Shown here: in pieces, positions 45,624 through 56,425 of the stretch | Layout: every line of letters starts with the position of its first letter | Position numbering within the stretch: the stretch's first letter is position 1 | NCBI RefSeq assembly: GCF_030936135.1 | Contig: NC_082616.1 | Location: 11,839,001-11,903,000 of the forward strand | From: Gavia stellata | Lineage: Eukaryota > Chordata > Aves > Gaviiformes > Gaviidae | Length of the DNA: 64,000 nucleotides | Reading direction: 5' to 3' | Notes under the pieces: generated by a model | Databases searched by the model: none | The model's input: only the letters and a program-made list of their open reading frames with translations | Told to the model about the DNA's origin: nothing | Translations under genes and position numbers: made by a program

Positions 45624-46606
45624 GCTGATCTTCTCTGTGCAGTATAGATGATGGCAGGACAAAACGTGGGGAGTGAAAGCTCTTACTGCCTGGCCAGGTC
45701 TTCATAGATAGCTTGACCATGCGTGGAATAAATATCTATGATTATCTGCATATTTTTAAGGGTGAAAGACTATGGGTGTTTCCACATAAATTAGAGCCCA
45801 CAGATATTAAATTATGGACTATGGCTGAATTCACAGAATGAAATGTATGCACAGTGTGGAAAAGCACTGAATGGCTGACTATTTTTAACAGCATATTCTC
45901 ATAAAGATTGTCACTGTTTGAGCAAGCATATCTTGTTTGAAGATTGTGGAAGCTCTGTATTTTTTTGCCTGCAGCTTTGTTCAGAGACTGGTATCTATTG
46001 GCTATTTAACAACATGTTTAATATGTGTTACATAGTTGTAAAAGACTGTATAAATTGTAGAGGCATTGCATTGACAAAACATTGTACAGTTTGCAACCTT
46101 TTACATAACACCATTGTGAGATTAATTTGTAAAGATTCATACTTAGATGTTAATACGGTAGTAGTTCTGGCTTTTGTATCAAATCAAATGCCATTATTAG
46201 TTTTTTAAATTATTTTCTTTAACAGAGTGTCTCTTCATGTCTGAAAGGCAGAGGTTTTGGTTTGGTTTTCTGTATCTCGTTATTACTATGTCTTACTCAG
46301 ATTTTAATGCAACACCTGTGGCCATCTCTAAATGCTGACATCACATATTTTCGTGTGACAAGTTCATAGAATGTGAGGTACATTGAAGTAAGTCATAAAC
46401 TGGTGTGTGTTTCAACTTCCATGCAACCCTACAGGAGCACTGATACATTTCGAGTGACCTACCTGCCGAGCGTGTGACTCATTCCAAACTTCAAAGCACA
46501 GCAGTGTTCCTGGTGCAGTATTTAATGAGTGTCAGCACACAGATGTAACCACTGTATAGCGTAGTGCCAAAATTATTATTTCAGTTGTGTATGTAGTTTA
46601 AGACCC

Positions 46607-46612
46607 AATAAA
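46607..46612 (+). terminator. PSME4: PSME4 polyadenylation signal AATAAA
   Basis: Canonical AATAAA hexamer followed by a GT/T-rich downstream element (GTTTGTAACATC, then a T-run). It is the first well-placed signal after the 3'UTR exon. Confidence 0.7.
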
Positions 46613-46630
46613 TGGACTGTTTGTAACATC

Positions 46631-49600
46631 TGCTTTTTTTTTTTTATTTCTAAAGTGCAAACTTCTTGAGACTCTAACTTAGGGTTGTTCACTGTGCTTT
46701 TGAGCTTTTTGTATGAGGCATGTGTTTATTGTGTTTACAGTGAGTTAAGGCAACATTAAGGATTCATTAAAGACCTAGTTCTAATGGTTGGGAAATTAGC
46801 TTTTATATTTACGTAAAAATGTCTTGTACCTGGTGAGGCTTGCCAAAAAACTTACTAACTTCTGAGAAGTACACTTAAAACTGGAGAAACTAGTTTGAAG
46901 TGGAGGGGGTTTTGCTGATAGAATTAAAAAGAAAAAACTTTAATGGAAAGTATTTGCTGCAGAGGATCATCTTTAAAGTATGTGTTGGCTGATTAACTGA
47001 TGGAGCAGATACTATGTATGCCGTTTTGCCTACGCTAAGGGCAGCTAACTATAGCATCAAGCTCTGCTGCTTTTTACTATAGTTGGGAGTTTCTTTTCTT
47101 AGATATCTATAGTCAAAAGTGTACCTGGAATAGGTTGTGATGTTGAGGATCCCGTGCTCTGTAGAGAATCATTCTGTAGTCAGAGCTATGATGGCAAGTA
47201 AGTAGGTGGTATTAGTTCACAATAGCTGTTCATAAATTAGCAATAAATTACTTGATCCAAACAGATTGCCCAGAAAATAGAGTACCTATTCAAAGTACAG
47301 TTCTATAGGGTAAAATTATACCCATGGGAGTGTGAACAAACTTGTACTAATTGACTTTTTGTGGGTGAAAGATTGTTAGTCTCCTATTCTGAGGATGCAG
47401 GAACAATTCTGAGTTCACCAAATACTGCAACTCCATTGCTACTTTTATTCCCTAACTTTCCGCAAGCAATATACGGATGTCATGAGTTCCAAGCTTTCCA
47501 TCACTTTGATGTCTTATGCTGTCTCTTCCCTAAAGCCTTAGAGATATGAAACAACTGCAATACCTCAGTCTGGAGAGGGAGACCCTTCTAGCGTGAGAAG
47601 AGAGAATTTTTCCCCTTGAACAGTAAGGGAGATGGAAAAATACCCTGGAGATGGTCTGGTAGCCTGGATAGCCTTAGTGACCACGTTTCAGTCTGCACAA
47701 ATAATCTCAGTGACCACTGCTGTTTGGAGCACCAAGGAATGGCAACGATGTAAGGCAGATTTCATTTGTTGGGATTGGTTTTTTTTGCTCAAGTTGCAGT
47801 GACTTACTGTTGAGTGACTCTCTTGCTAGACTGTTAAGTGGAGTGATCTCCCATATTTCCGTAATCAAGTGGGCTTATTTGTGCATGTGAAAACCTGCTG
47901 AAATCACAGCAGAGAGACGATGCTCATTTTGATAAAAATGTGTAAGGAAATTATCAAGGAGGTGAATAAGACTCTAACTTGTGCTTTTGCGTGGCACTAC
48001 AGACTCAACATTGGTGGCTTGTGTTATTAACAAGTTGAGCTAATCTGTATATGGATTTTTTTTTAAAAATGAAAGAGGAAAAGCTATGAAGGTCATTATT
48101 TCTGGTATGGTATATTATGACAGTATTCCTTTTTATGTCCAGGTATCTGCCCTCTCATCCTTTTCACTTCTTTACCAGGCTGCTGAGAGTCCTGTGCTTG
48201 GTACACACGGATGATGCCTCCTGTCTCCTGTCAGTTTTTCACAGTTAGGCATCCCCAGCATCCCACACGCCATTGAGACTCGCGCTTTCTTCCACAGCTT
48301 CAGTCTTCCTGGAATCCTGCAGCAGAGACTCCAGCTTCCTTTTCCCCCTGTGCTGTGGAGAACACAATAATCTGGTAAGATGTAAAAGGGGAAAAAACCT
48401 AATTTACCAGTTGAAAGTTTTGCTGGCCATTGTCCTTGCAAGAGCTTAACTTTAACCCTGTTATGAATTACCAGCTAATTTGGTTTACATTCTCACTGGC
48501 ATTGTGCAGTAACTGGAAGGCAACTTCTGTGTATTTCCCCATCGCAAAATACCCTCTCTACATAGTCACGTTGCTGCACAGGGTCTGGAGAATGGCATTT
48601 CCAATAAGAGGGGGGGAATTTCACCTGAACCTGACCTAGACTTCCAGGTTGGCTGCAGGCTAGAGGTAAACATGCTCCAGGGAGAGGGGGGTTTGTGGTG
48701 GGTAATCCAACGAGGGAGCTGGGGCATTACGGCAGCAGTAATTTCACAGTGTAGTGCAAGGCATTAGAAGTTTGATTACGGAACAAAATTGAACTATGTG
48801 GAAGATGAGGACTATTGCTAAGCTGTTTAAGGCAATGCACACAAATTACAAGCAAACTGTAATTGGTTTGCACTGAGGGTTTTTTCTTTCTCTTGGTCAA
48901 CAGGTGCTTCTCGGAGCTATTAAGAGATATTTAGAAAGGAAAGTCCATGAGGTGAGAGGAAAAAAAGGTTGGTATTCTCCCCCTGGGAAGGAGAGTCACT
49001 CTTGGTAAAGCAGTCTTGAATCAAGAGTTCTCTCAGTGCAGATAAAAGCTTAGACTGTTGCCTACAAAGATTATCAGCAAAATTATCTTTTATTTCTGAT
49101 GGATTAGAGCACAGCGCTTAGAGGAATTAGCTGCATCCTAACAAGGCAGACTTTTTCAAAGGCCAAAAGGGAGAGGGAATCTTGCTGGCCATTATCCTTC
49201 TGTAATTTTAGATTAAGTGACTTTTTCCACAAAAGGCTTGTGGAAGTTCAACCTACTTTCTCTGTTCTTAGCACCCTCACTGCTGCAGGTATTTTGTAGA
49301 AATTACCTGAGCACATTTTGCTGCTAGAGATGGAGCTGGACACCCGCCTCCCTTGGGGAACAGTGAGGGGTACTGGGAAATACGAGGTACAATCATTTCT
49401 GATTGGCATACTTAGGAAAAACAGCAGTAAACCAAATAAATCTGTTTTAACGATAAGTATAGACAGATTAGCAATAATTCTAGGTAGAAGTCTGGGGGAG
49501 TTCACCCAGAAGAAAGGGTTCTGTGAAGAGTATCAGTTAAAAGCTTTTATTTATTCTCTCCTGGCTTCTATTTCTATTTTTTCGGGTTAATTTCCCCTTT

Positions 49601-52600
49601 TATTATTCCAGCTTCTTTCCCCTACAACTCTCTTGTTAAAATCATAAGGTACTCTTAGGCTGAGATCGGGGCAGGTTTCTGCAATTAAAAGTAATTTCCC
49701 CTTTCTTGTGGTGAGTATCTGCAAAGCTTGACACTGTTGTAAAAAATGTCTTGGGAAGACAATTTCTCCTTATGCAACAGGAGCTCCAAGACTGAATAAA
49801 ATTTGAGAAGCTTGATAGCACGAGAGAGCAATGGGTTTTTTAATGAATTAGTTTAAGGAAAGGCTTAAGAGTGCTGCAAAGAAAAAGTTAATATCCTAGG
49901 ACCTTGTGCAAGGTGCTGCACAAGTTGTTGCAGCTGCAAAACTTGAGACGGTTTTCTTCCACTGCTCTTCTCCCCCGCCTGAAACTTTGGCAGTTCTTCT
50001 AAAAAGGGGTAGGCCCGTGAGACACTTTGCTGTACCAAAGGGACTGCGCAGTGTTTCGTGTTCCCATGGAGATCCTTTTTGCCTCAGATCATCCCCTTGC
50101 CCTGTGTTCCAATGACCTTCTCTTGCGCTCGCTGCCTCCTGCCGCGTTCATGAGCTCTCTGCTGAACGCCTGCGGCCATCCGCAGCGTTTCTCAGCCTGC
50201 ATCACCAAAACACTATCCAGCTTGTGCTTTTCTGCGGAAATGTTTGAGGCTCGCAGGCTGTTAACGAGGAACGCCTTTTCCTTCATTTCAAACTACAGTT
50301 CAGAACTGTAGAGTGGTAAAGCGTCTTAAACAAAACCAAAAAACCACCCTTGCTCTTCATGGGCCTCTTAAACTGCATTCATGAAATGAGTGACAATCTA
50401 AACCTATTACTATTAGAAAATGCAGAGTTCTCTTTTGCTATTTTGCACATAATTAGTTCTAAAATACCTAACTCCCTGTAAGGCCCAAGTCTTCCAGATT
50501 TGACTCCTAAATCCATTTCTCAACATCTCAGGCGTGGGTTTCAAAAGCACATATGAGATCAGAGGCTCAGTCTTGCTAACTCTCTTAAACCCCATGGGCT
50601 TGCTAAAAACAATCCCGTTAAGCACATGCAGCCTTATTTCTTTGTGTGCTCCCACCTGCTAATCTAGTAACTATGGGAAATTAAGAAGCCTTAACTGTGG
50701 TCATCCAAGGCTGAGCATTTGGCCAAGTAACACCTGGAATTACATAGATCTTCCCAACTTTTAAAAGACTCTGATTTTGCACTACTCCTGTGTTTTTGGT
50801 AGGTGACACCACAGAAATTGTCATAGCGTAATGTGGACTCGGGGAGCAGTCATAGTGTGAAACTAAGGTCAGTTTTTATGCAGCGTCTTGCTTACAACTG
50901 AAGTGCGCTGTGTTACCTGCTCCGAAAGGATGTGGATATTGTGTGCACATTAGTTTCACGTGAAGAGAACAATCATCGCTGTTTCCTCAGTGCTAATCAC
51001 TTTGAAGTAATTCAGTCTTGCATTAGGCTGATATTTTGTCAGTCTTGTTTAATCACGCAGTTCAGTGTGCTCTGATGTTTATAAATAAGAAAATCTGAGG
51101 AGGGAGATCCCAGCTTGTCAAAGAAAAAACAGCTCATACTCAGTAGGGCCAGGATTCACCCACAGAATTCAAATTAACCATGATTTGGAGAACAAAAATA
51201 TAAGCGAGAGTGGAAATAAAAGTGATTGCAAAGCTGAGAGAGAACATAGCTTGAAGCCACAGGAAAGCATGGACATCATGTTGTGGTTTTTGGACCTTCT
51301 CCCTCCTCTGTGCAACTAGTTTAAGAACAGAAACGAGGCCAAGCGCACTTGACCTAGGGGCCCGGGTTGCAAGGCACTGTTGGCAGCCTGCTCTGATGGC
51401 TGCTGGCATTTCCCTGCCACAGACCCCGACAATGAGTCTGGACTGATTGCCAGCTGGAAGTGTGTTTAGCATGCAAGGCTCATAGGCCGCCGGGCTGCTG
51501 TTGTGAGTCATAGGTTTACTAAAAAAATTGCTCTTAGTTTCAGAAGGAAACGTGTTGAAAAATAAACGAGCAAGTAGCACTGACAAGCTTTCAGATGTCA
51601 AGCTAGCGCTCTTGGCGCTGTCTTGATGCTTCTACAAAGCACCGCTGTGCTTCCACATGATTGCTGGGAGTAGGGGTAGGTTATTAAGATGCTATACAGA
51701 TTAATGTGTGTATACATATAATGAGTATATGTAGAGATATACAACCTAAGACAAGTGCCCATGCGTAAGTCAGAAGTGCTGGGTCTGCTGTATTTTCACG
51801 TGCCTTGCCTGACTGGACTTCTCATCTCTTCCAACTGCATTTCCAGTGCCTGACATTGAGGTCCCTTGGTTGTGTCTGCGTGTGATGGCCTGTATCGCCT
51901 CGGAGAATGTGCACTGTTTCCTGATTGTCAAGCCCATGTAAGTATTTCAAAAAGATGCCTTTAAGTGCTCAGACATCCAACACTCTCCATCACTTTAAAC
52001 GGCAACTACTGTATTTGTGATAGTAGTAGTTGGCAGTAACCAGATAAAGAAATACTGATTTTTACAGAAGATCCTTTGCCTTAGGTCCTGTGCCTCTGGG
52101 TGCAGACAAGCAAACAAAAAGGGCTTCCCTACCCCGCTGAGTTTGCACGGGAAAGCAATGCAAAAGTGCAGGCAGGGGAAGATGCAGTGTGCAAAAGTTG
52201 CCTGAACTTTTGATGATGGTCAGGTTTTGGTTTGGGGCAGGTCTTTTTGTTGGTGTTGAGTCAACAGGGAGGGACCTCAAAGCCTTGAGTGCCCAGCTGT
52301 TGGCTGGGGCTCCTGGTCAGGGCATGGCTGGGATGTGACTTGTAGCCAAACCTCCAGCTGCCTTTATCTTACCTGACTTCTCTGCTTCATGGGAGCTCCA
52401 GCGCTCAGCCTCCGCCCTGTCCCTGGCCATGCAGCCGCCTCGCCCACCCCAGTCCCTGGGCGGGTGCTGTGGGTGCCCCGTGGAGGAGCAAGGGCTCCTG
52501 ATGGTGCTTCTCTATGAGGCTGCGCAGGGCCTGGGGCACCTCGACGGCTGACGGGAGTTACGGGAGAGAGACTGGGTGCAAACCGTAGGAAGGGACGGAT
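46631..52600. other. Intergenic region PSME4-GPR75
   Basis: About 6 kb without a recognisable gene, repeat or RNA. The longest open frame (51140-51601, minus, TTG start) has no recognisable domain. A non-coding first exon of GPR75 could lie here, since the human gene has one several kb upstream, but I cannot point to it. Confidence 0.75.
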
Positions 52601-52639
52601 CAGAACCCCGCTCTGTGCCAGTGCGTGCAACTGGAAGTC

Positions 52640-54240
52640 GGGGCTTGTGCCGCCGCTGCTTGCCGAGCTGGAAACGCAGCTGCAGCCTGGGAGGCCAGTC
52701 GGGAGGCCCGGGGGGTGCCCGCCGCCTGCGGTGCGGCCCCAGCACCCCCCTGCCTGCCCCAGCACCCGCCTTCTCCTGCCTGGAGCCTGCCCCGGCCCTC
52801 CCGCGCGGGCCGCGCCCTGTGCGCGGCGGGCCCTGTCCCGGCGGCCACCCCTCGGCCTGACTCCCGCCGCCCGCCAGCGCCGCGGCTGAGGTAGCGGGGC
52901 GGGAGGCGCCTGCGGGGCTCCGGCGCCCGCGCCGAGCGGGGAAGGGGCCGGGCCGGGGCGCGGCGGCCGCTGCGGCGGGCGGGCGGGCGAGCGGCTCCCG
53001 CGGGGCGGCGGCGGGCGGGCGCCATGGCGGGGCGGGCGGCGCCGTGGCGGGGGCAGCCCTGAGGGAGCGGCGGCGCGGCCGCCTGCGTGCTGCGGGGCGG
53101 CGGGCCCGCCTCGGCCGCAGGCGCGGCCGGGCGGCGGGCGGAGATGAACGCCTCGGGGCGGCTGCCGGCGGGGGGCGAGGAGGAGCCCCCCGGCGCCTCG
53201 CTGGCGCCGCTGCTGCCGCTGGGCGGGAACGGCAGCGCGGGCGGCAGCCCCGGGGAGCTGCGGGAGGGGACCCACGCCGCCACCCTGGCGGCCTGCGCCT
53301 CCCTGCTGGCCCTGGTCTTCTGCCTGGGCTCCTACGGCAACCTCATCGTCCTCCTCTCCTTCTTCGACCCGGCCCTCCGGAAATTCAGGACCAACTTCGA
53401 CTTCATGATCCTCAACCTCTCCTTCTGCGACCTCTTCATCTGCGGGGTGGCCGCCCCCATGTTCGCCTTCGTCCTCTTCTTTGACTCGGCCCGAGGCGTC
53501 CCGGGCGCCTTCTGCTTCACCTTCCACCTCACCAGCTCCGGCTTCATCATCATGTCGCTGAAGACGGTGGCGGTCATCGCCCTGCACCGGCTGCGCATGG
53601 TGCTGGGGAAGCAGCCGCACCGCGCCGCCTCCTTCCCCTGCACCCTCCTCCTCACCCTGCTCCTGTGGGCCACCAGCTTCACCCTGGCCACCCTGGCCAC
53701 CCTGAAAACCCGCGGCTCCCGCCTCTGCCTGCCCATGTCCAGCTTCGCCAGCGGCGAGGGGAAGGTCATCCTCTACCTCTACGTCACCGACTTCATCTGC
53801 TGCGTGGCCGTGGTGTCCGTCTCCTACGTCATGATCGCCCAGGCCCTGCGGAGGAATGCCCAGGTGAGGAAGTGCCCACCCGTGGTGGCCGTGGACGCCT
53901 CCAGACCGCAGCCCTTCGTGGGGCCCCCGGCCGCCGGGGCCAGGGAGGGCGTGCAGAGCGCCGTGCCCGCCTTGTACAGGAACCAGAGCTACGGCAAGCC
54001 GCAGCACGTCCAGACGCACGGCTACGCCAAGCACCTCGGCCAGCCACCCGCCACGGCTGCCGGCCGGCTCCAGCTGGTGTCGGCGGTCAACCTGGCCACG
54101 GCCAAAGACTCCAGGGCGGTGGTGACGTGCGTTGTCATCGTGCTCTCCGTCTTGGTTTGCTGCCTGCCCCTGGGCATCTCTTTGGTGCAGGACATGCTGT
54201 CCGGCAGTGGTGGCTTTGTTCTCTACCAGTTTGAGCTGTG
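52640..54240. promoter_or_regulatory. CpG island over the GPR75 promoter and 5' two thirds of its exon
   Basis: Very G+C-rich with dense CpG, especially 52,860-53,160 (repeated GGCGGGCGG and Sp1-type GGGCGG boxes, no TATA box seen). The AT-rich flanks change over sharply near 52,600 and 54,240. This fits an unmethylated housekeeping-type promoter for GPR75. Possible bidirectional activity is inference only. Confidence 0.85.
53024..53062 (+). other. Possible uORF in GPR75 5'UTR (12 codons)
   Basis: ATG at 53024 in a strong context (GCGCCATGG) opens a 12-codon frame ending at TGA 53060-53062, 81 nt before the GPR75 start codon. It matters only if the transcript begins upstream of 53024, which I cannot determine. 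Confidence 0.4.
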
Positions 54241-54787
54241 TGGATTTACCCTCATTTTTTTCAAATCCGGATTAAATCCTTTTATATATTCCCGCAACAG
54301 TGCCGGACTTCGGAGACGAGTCCTCTGGTGCCTGCAGTACGTCACCCTTGTCTTTTTCTGCTGCAAGCAGAAGACAAGACTTCGGGCCATGGGCAAAGGC
54401 AGCCTGGAAGTCAACAGGAACAAGTCATCCCACCACGAGACCAATTCAGCGTACATGTTGTCTCCAAAACCTCAGAAAAAGTTCGTGGACCAAGCCTGTG
54501 GTCCTAGTCACTCCAAGGAAAGCGTGCTGAGTCCCAAGGCTTCTGTCGGGCATCAGCACTATGCACAGAGCAGCTCAACCCCCATGAACACCCGAATCGA
54601 GCCCTATTACAGTATCTATAACAGCAGCCCTTCCCAGGAAGTGAGCACCCCAAATAGCTTACAGCCAGTGAACTCAACTTTCGGGTTTGCCAAATCCTAC
54701 ATTGCCATGCATTACCACACCACCAACGACTTGGTGCGAGACTGTGACAGTGCTTCGACTAAGCAGATACCAGTGCCCTCGGTGTAG
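53144..54787 (+). CDS. GPR75: GPR75, seven-transmembrane receptor
   Basis: Class A GPCR, 547 residues in one coding exon (human 540). Literature links the family to Gq signalling, CCL5 or 20-HETE as proposed ligands, and body-weight control. The start MNASGRLP aligns with human MNSTGHLQ and is the first in-frame ATG. The extracellular N-terminus (about 1-45) has possible N-glycosylation at N2 and N29. TM1 is about 46-72 with GN at 65-66; TM2 about 85-112; TM3 about 124-147, starting at the conserved Cys124; TM4 about 165-188; TM5 about 209-236. A long third intracellular loop of roughly 100 residues contains AQVRKCPP and VDASRPQPF, both conserved. TM6 has VLVCCLPLG and TM7 ends NPFIY. The DRY box is replaced by HRL (148-150), as in human GPR75. 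A CCKQK juxtamembrane pair may be palmitoylated. The long conserved tail ends KQIPVPSV. The gene lies downstream of PSME4 in the same orientation, as in mammals. Confidence 0.97.
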   Translation: MNASGRLPAGGEEEPPGASLAPLLPLGGNGSAGGSPGELREGTHAATLAACASLLALVFCLGSYGNLIVLLSFFDPALRKFRTNFDFMILNLSFCDLFICGVAAPMFAFVLFFDSARGVPGAFCFTFHLTSSGFIIMSLKTVAVIALHRLRMVLGKQPHRAASFPCTLLLTLLLWATSFTLATLATLKTRGSRLCLPMSSFASGEGKVILYLYVTDFICCVAVVSVSYVMIAQALRRNAQVRKCPPVVAVDASRPQPFVGPPAAGAREGVQSAVPALYRNQSYGKPQHVQTHGYAKHLGQPPATAAGRLQLVSAVNLATAKDSRAVVTCVVIVLSVLVCCLPLGISLVQDMLSGSGGFVLYQFELCGFTLIFFKSGLNPFIYSRNSAGLRRRVLWCLQYVTLVFFCCKQKTRLRAMGKGSLEVNRNKSSHHETNSAYMLSPKPQKKFVDQACGPSHSKESVLSPKASVGHQHYAQSSSTPMNTRIEPYYSIYNSSPSQEVSTPNSLQPVNSTFGFAKSYIAMHYHTTNDLVRDCDSASTKQIPVPSV

Positions 54788-56425
54788 CCTTAGGAAAGGG
54801 TTCTGATCTAGCCGATCCCGTGGGTCCCCTTCTTTACTTTTGTTAATGGTTATTCTGAATTGAATGATACAGTGCTCCTGCCAATTACGAGAAGTGCCGC
54901 TAGTATTTATATCCAGCTGTTCGCATTTGAAGTGAATGCTGGGATATTCCGTGACGCTTCCTTGAATTTCTGCGGCAAGTCAAAAAGGGCAGTATTTTAG
55001 ATCTGTGTTTGGAATTGTTACATGAGGGCATTTTTGTTACTAAACTTTACTGCTGGACAAGTGAAAAAAAAGTAAGCGCTATAACTTTGTGATGCATTAC
55101 ATCACGAGGCAGAGTATCTCGGAGAACAACGTGAGGCTGTGCCAGAAGTATTACCTGTCAAATTGCATACTTGCCTTATTTTCAAGAAGGAGGAATTGGG
55201 AGGATACTTGGTATTGCGATCCTTAAGTTTAAACTCTTCCCGCTGCAGGAGGTTGAAAGAACCGGTGGTGTAAGTCCTTTCTATTCGCAGGGTGAAATCC
55301 CGGTTCCGTTGATGTAAATGGCAAAATTTCCATGAACTTCAACTGAAGTTTAGGGTTTCAGTCTCGGCTTCCTCAAGCAGGACAAAGCATTTTACAAACA
55401 GCGTTTTATTGCCACTGGGGAAAGACTCTTGAGAAGCGTTGTGGCACTGTAATAAACCGCTGAAGTAGAGATATATATATTAATTTCCGGTGTACATTTG
55501 TTTTAAGGATTGGTGGCGTTAATATATCCCAAAATAATATATTTGGAGAAGTATTTTACATCTGACAGAAATAACTGTGCAATACCTAATTATAGGTTTT
55601 ACTTGAGGATAAAGATGTATATTGCAATATTATACTACTGATACGCTATTAGTAATGCAGTCACCTCTGGAATTTTCAAATTCACCAACTCTTATGCAAA
55701 GGGTAGTGTTGCTGGTTGCTTTTTTGTCTACGACTTTGTATAAAAGTGGGAACTGGGGGGATTCGGCTGTGGTATTCATGACAGAACTGACAGCTATTAA
55801 TGTTTTTAAAAACAGAATGACCACGTAACAAGACGACTACAAGTTTTTGAGGTTTTCTTAAGAAGTCTAACATCAGTTTTATTTAAAGATTAATAATCTG
55901 TCTACTTATAAACCTTTTCTGTTGGTCTACGCAGTGAGCAAATAACAGAAGTTAAATATTTTTTTATAAATCCGACCATTTGTGTTGTGTCTCGTGTTGT
56001 GGGAATTCCTTATGAAATGGAATGACTTGGAGGCGTTTAAAGTCCTGACAATTATTGCTTTAAGTGGCCAGATCTTTTCAAAACAAGCAATCACCTTTCT
56101 CCTTCTGTGGACTTCAGCAGAGCCTTAGTATCTCCGAAATAATCGTGCCACAGACTTTTGGTGCCTCGTTATAGGAAAATGCCACATCTTTAGCAAAATT
56201 ACTGTGATGGAAAGATGATTTGTTATTTTAGAAACAAAAAACATTCACATCATTGCCGTGTGTGAGTTGTCGTTGGTTTAGGCTATTTGTTAACTAAACT
56301 ATTTTCAAGATTTTCCTGGAAGACTATTACATTATGAACACTGTTTGTTGTTTAACACTCTGAATTTTAATTAATTTTGAATAATTCAAGACAGCTTTCT
56401 TGCAATAAAATGGATGTGAACAACT
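54788..56425 (+). other. GPR75: GPR75 3'UTR (inferred)
   Basis: AT-rich, without long frames. AATAAA occurs at 55451-55456 and at 56404-56409. The second is followed by T-rich sequence and is my preferred end; use of the first would give a shorter UTR. Confidence 0.55.
56404..56409 (+). terminator. GPR75: Candidate GPR75 polyadenylation signal
   Basis: AATAAA within GCAATAAAATGG. An alternative proximal signal is at 55451-55456. The choice is inferred from position only. Confidence 0.5.

Larger units (their letters stand above)
45039..46630 (+). other. PSME4: PSME4 3'UTR exon
   Basis: Inferred final exon. A strong acceptor (pyrimidine run then TTTTCAG|G) at 45038/45039 pairs with the donor directly after the stop codon. 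AATAAA lies at 46607-46612, followed about 20 nt later by a T-run (from 46632), so cleavage near 46,630 is likely. The region has no sustained ORF. If the intron is not used, the UTR would run continuously from 44369. Confidence 0.7.

Noticed and set aside
51140-51601. 153-codon minus-strand frame in the PSME4-GPR75 interval
   Set aside because: Starts with TTG, has no recognised domain, no splice or promoter context. Its length is within reach of chance in this much DNA.
52600-53283. Other frames in the same CpG island, including a 227-codon minus-strand frame
   Set aside because: Same composition artefact; mutually overlapping and without family resemblance.
52364-54034. Long minus-strand open frame (556 codons) antisense to GPR75
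   Set aside because: Its translation is low-complexity Gly/Pro/Arg/Ala sequence produced by the CpG island, where stop codons are rare. It overlaps the well-conserved GPR75 frame and has no recognisable domain.
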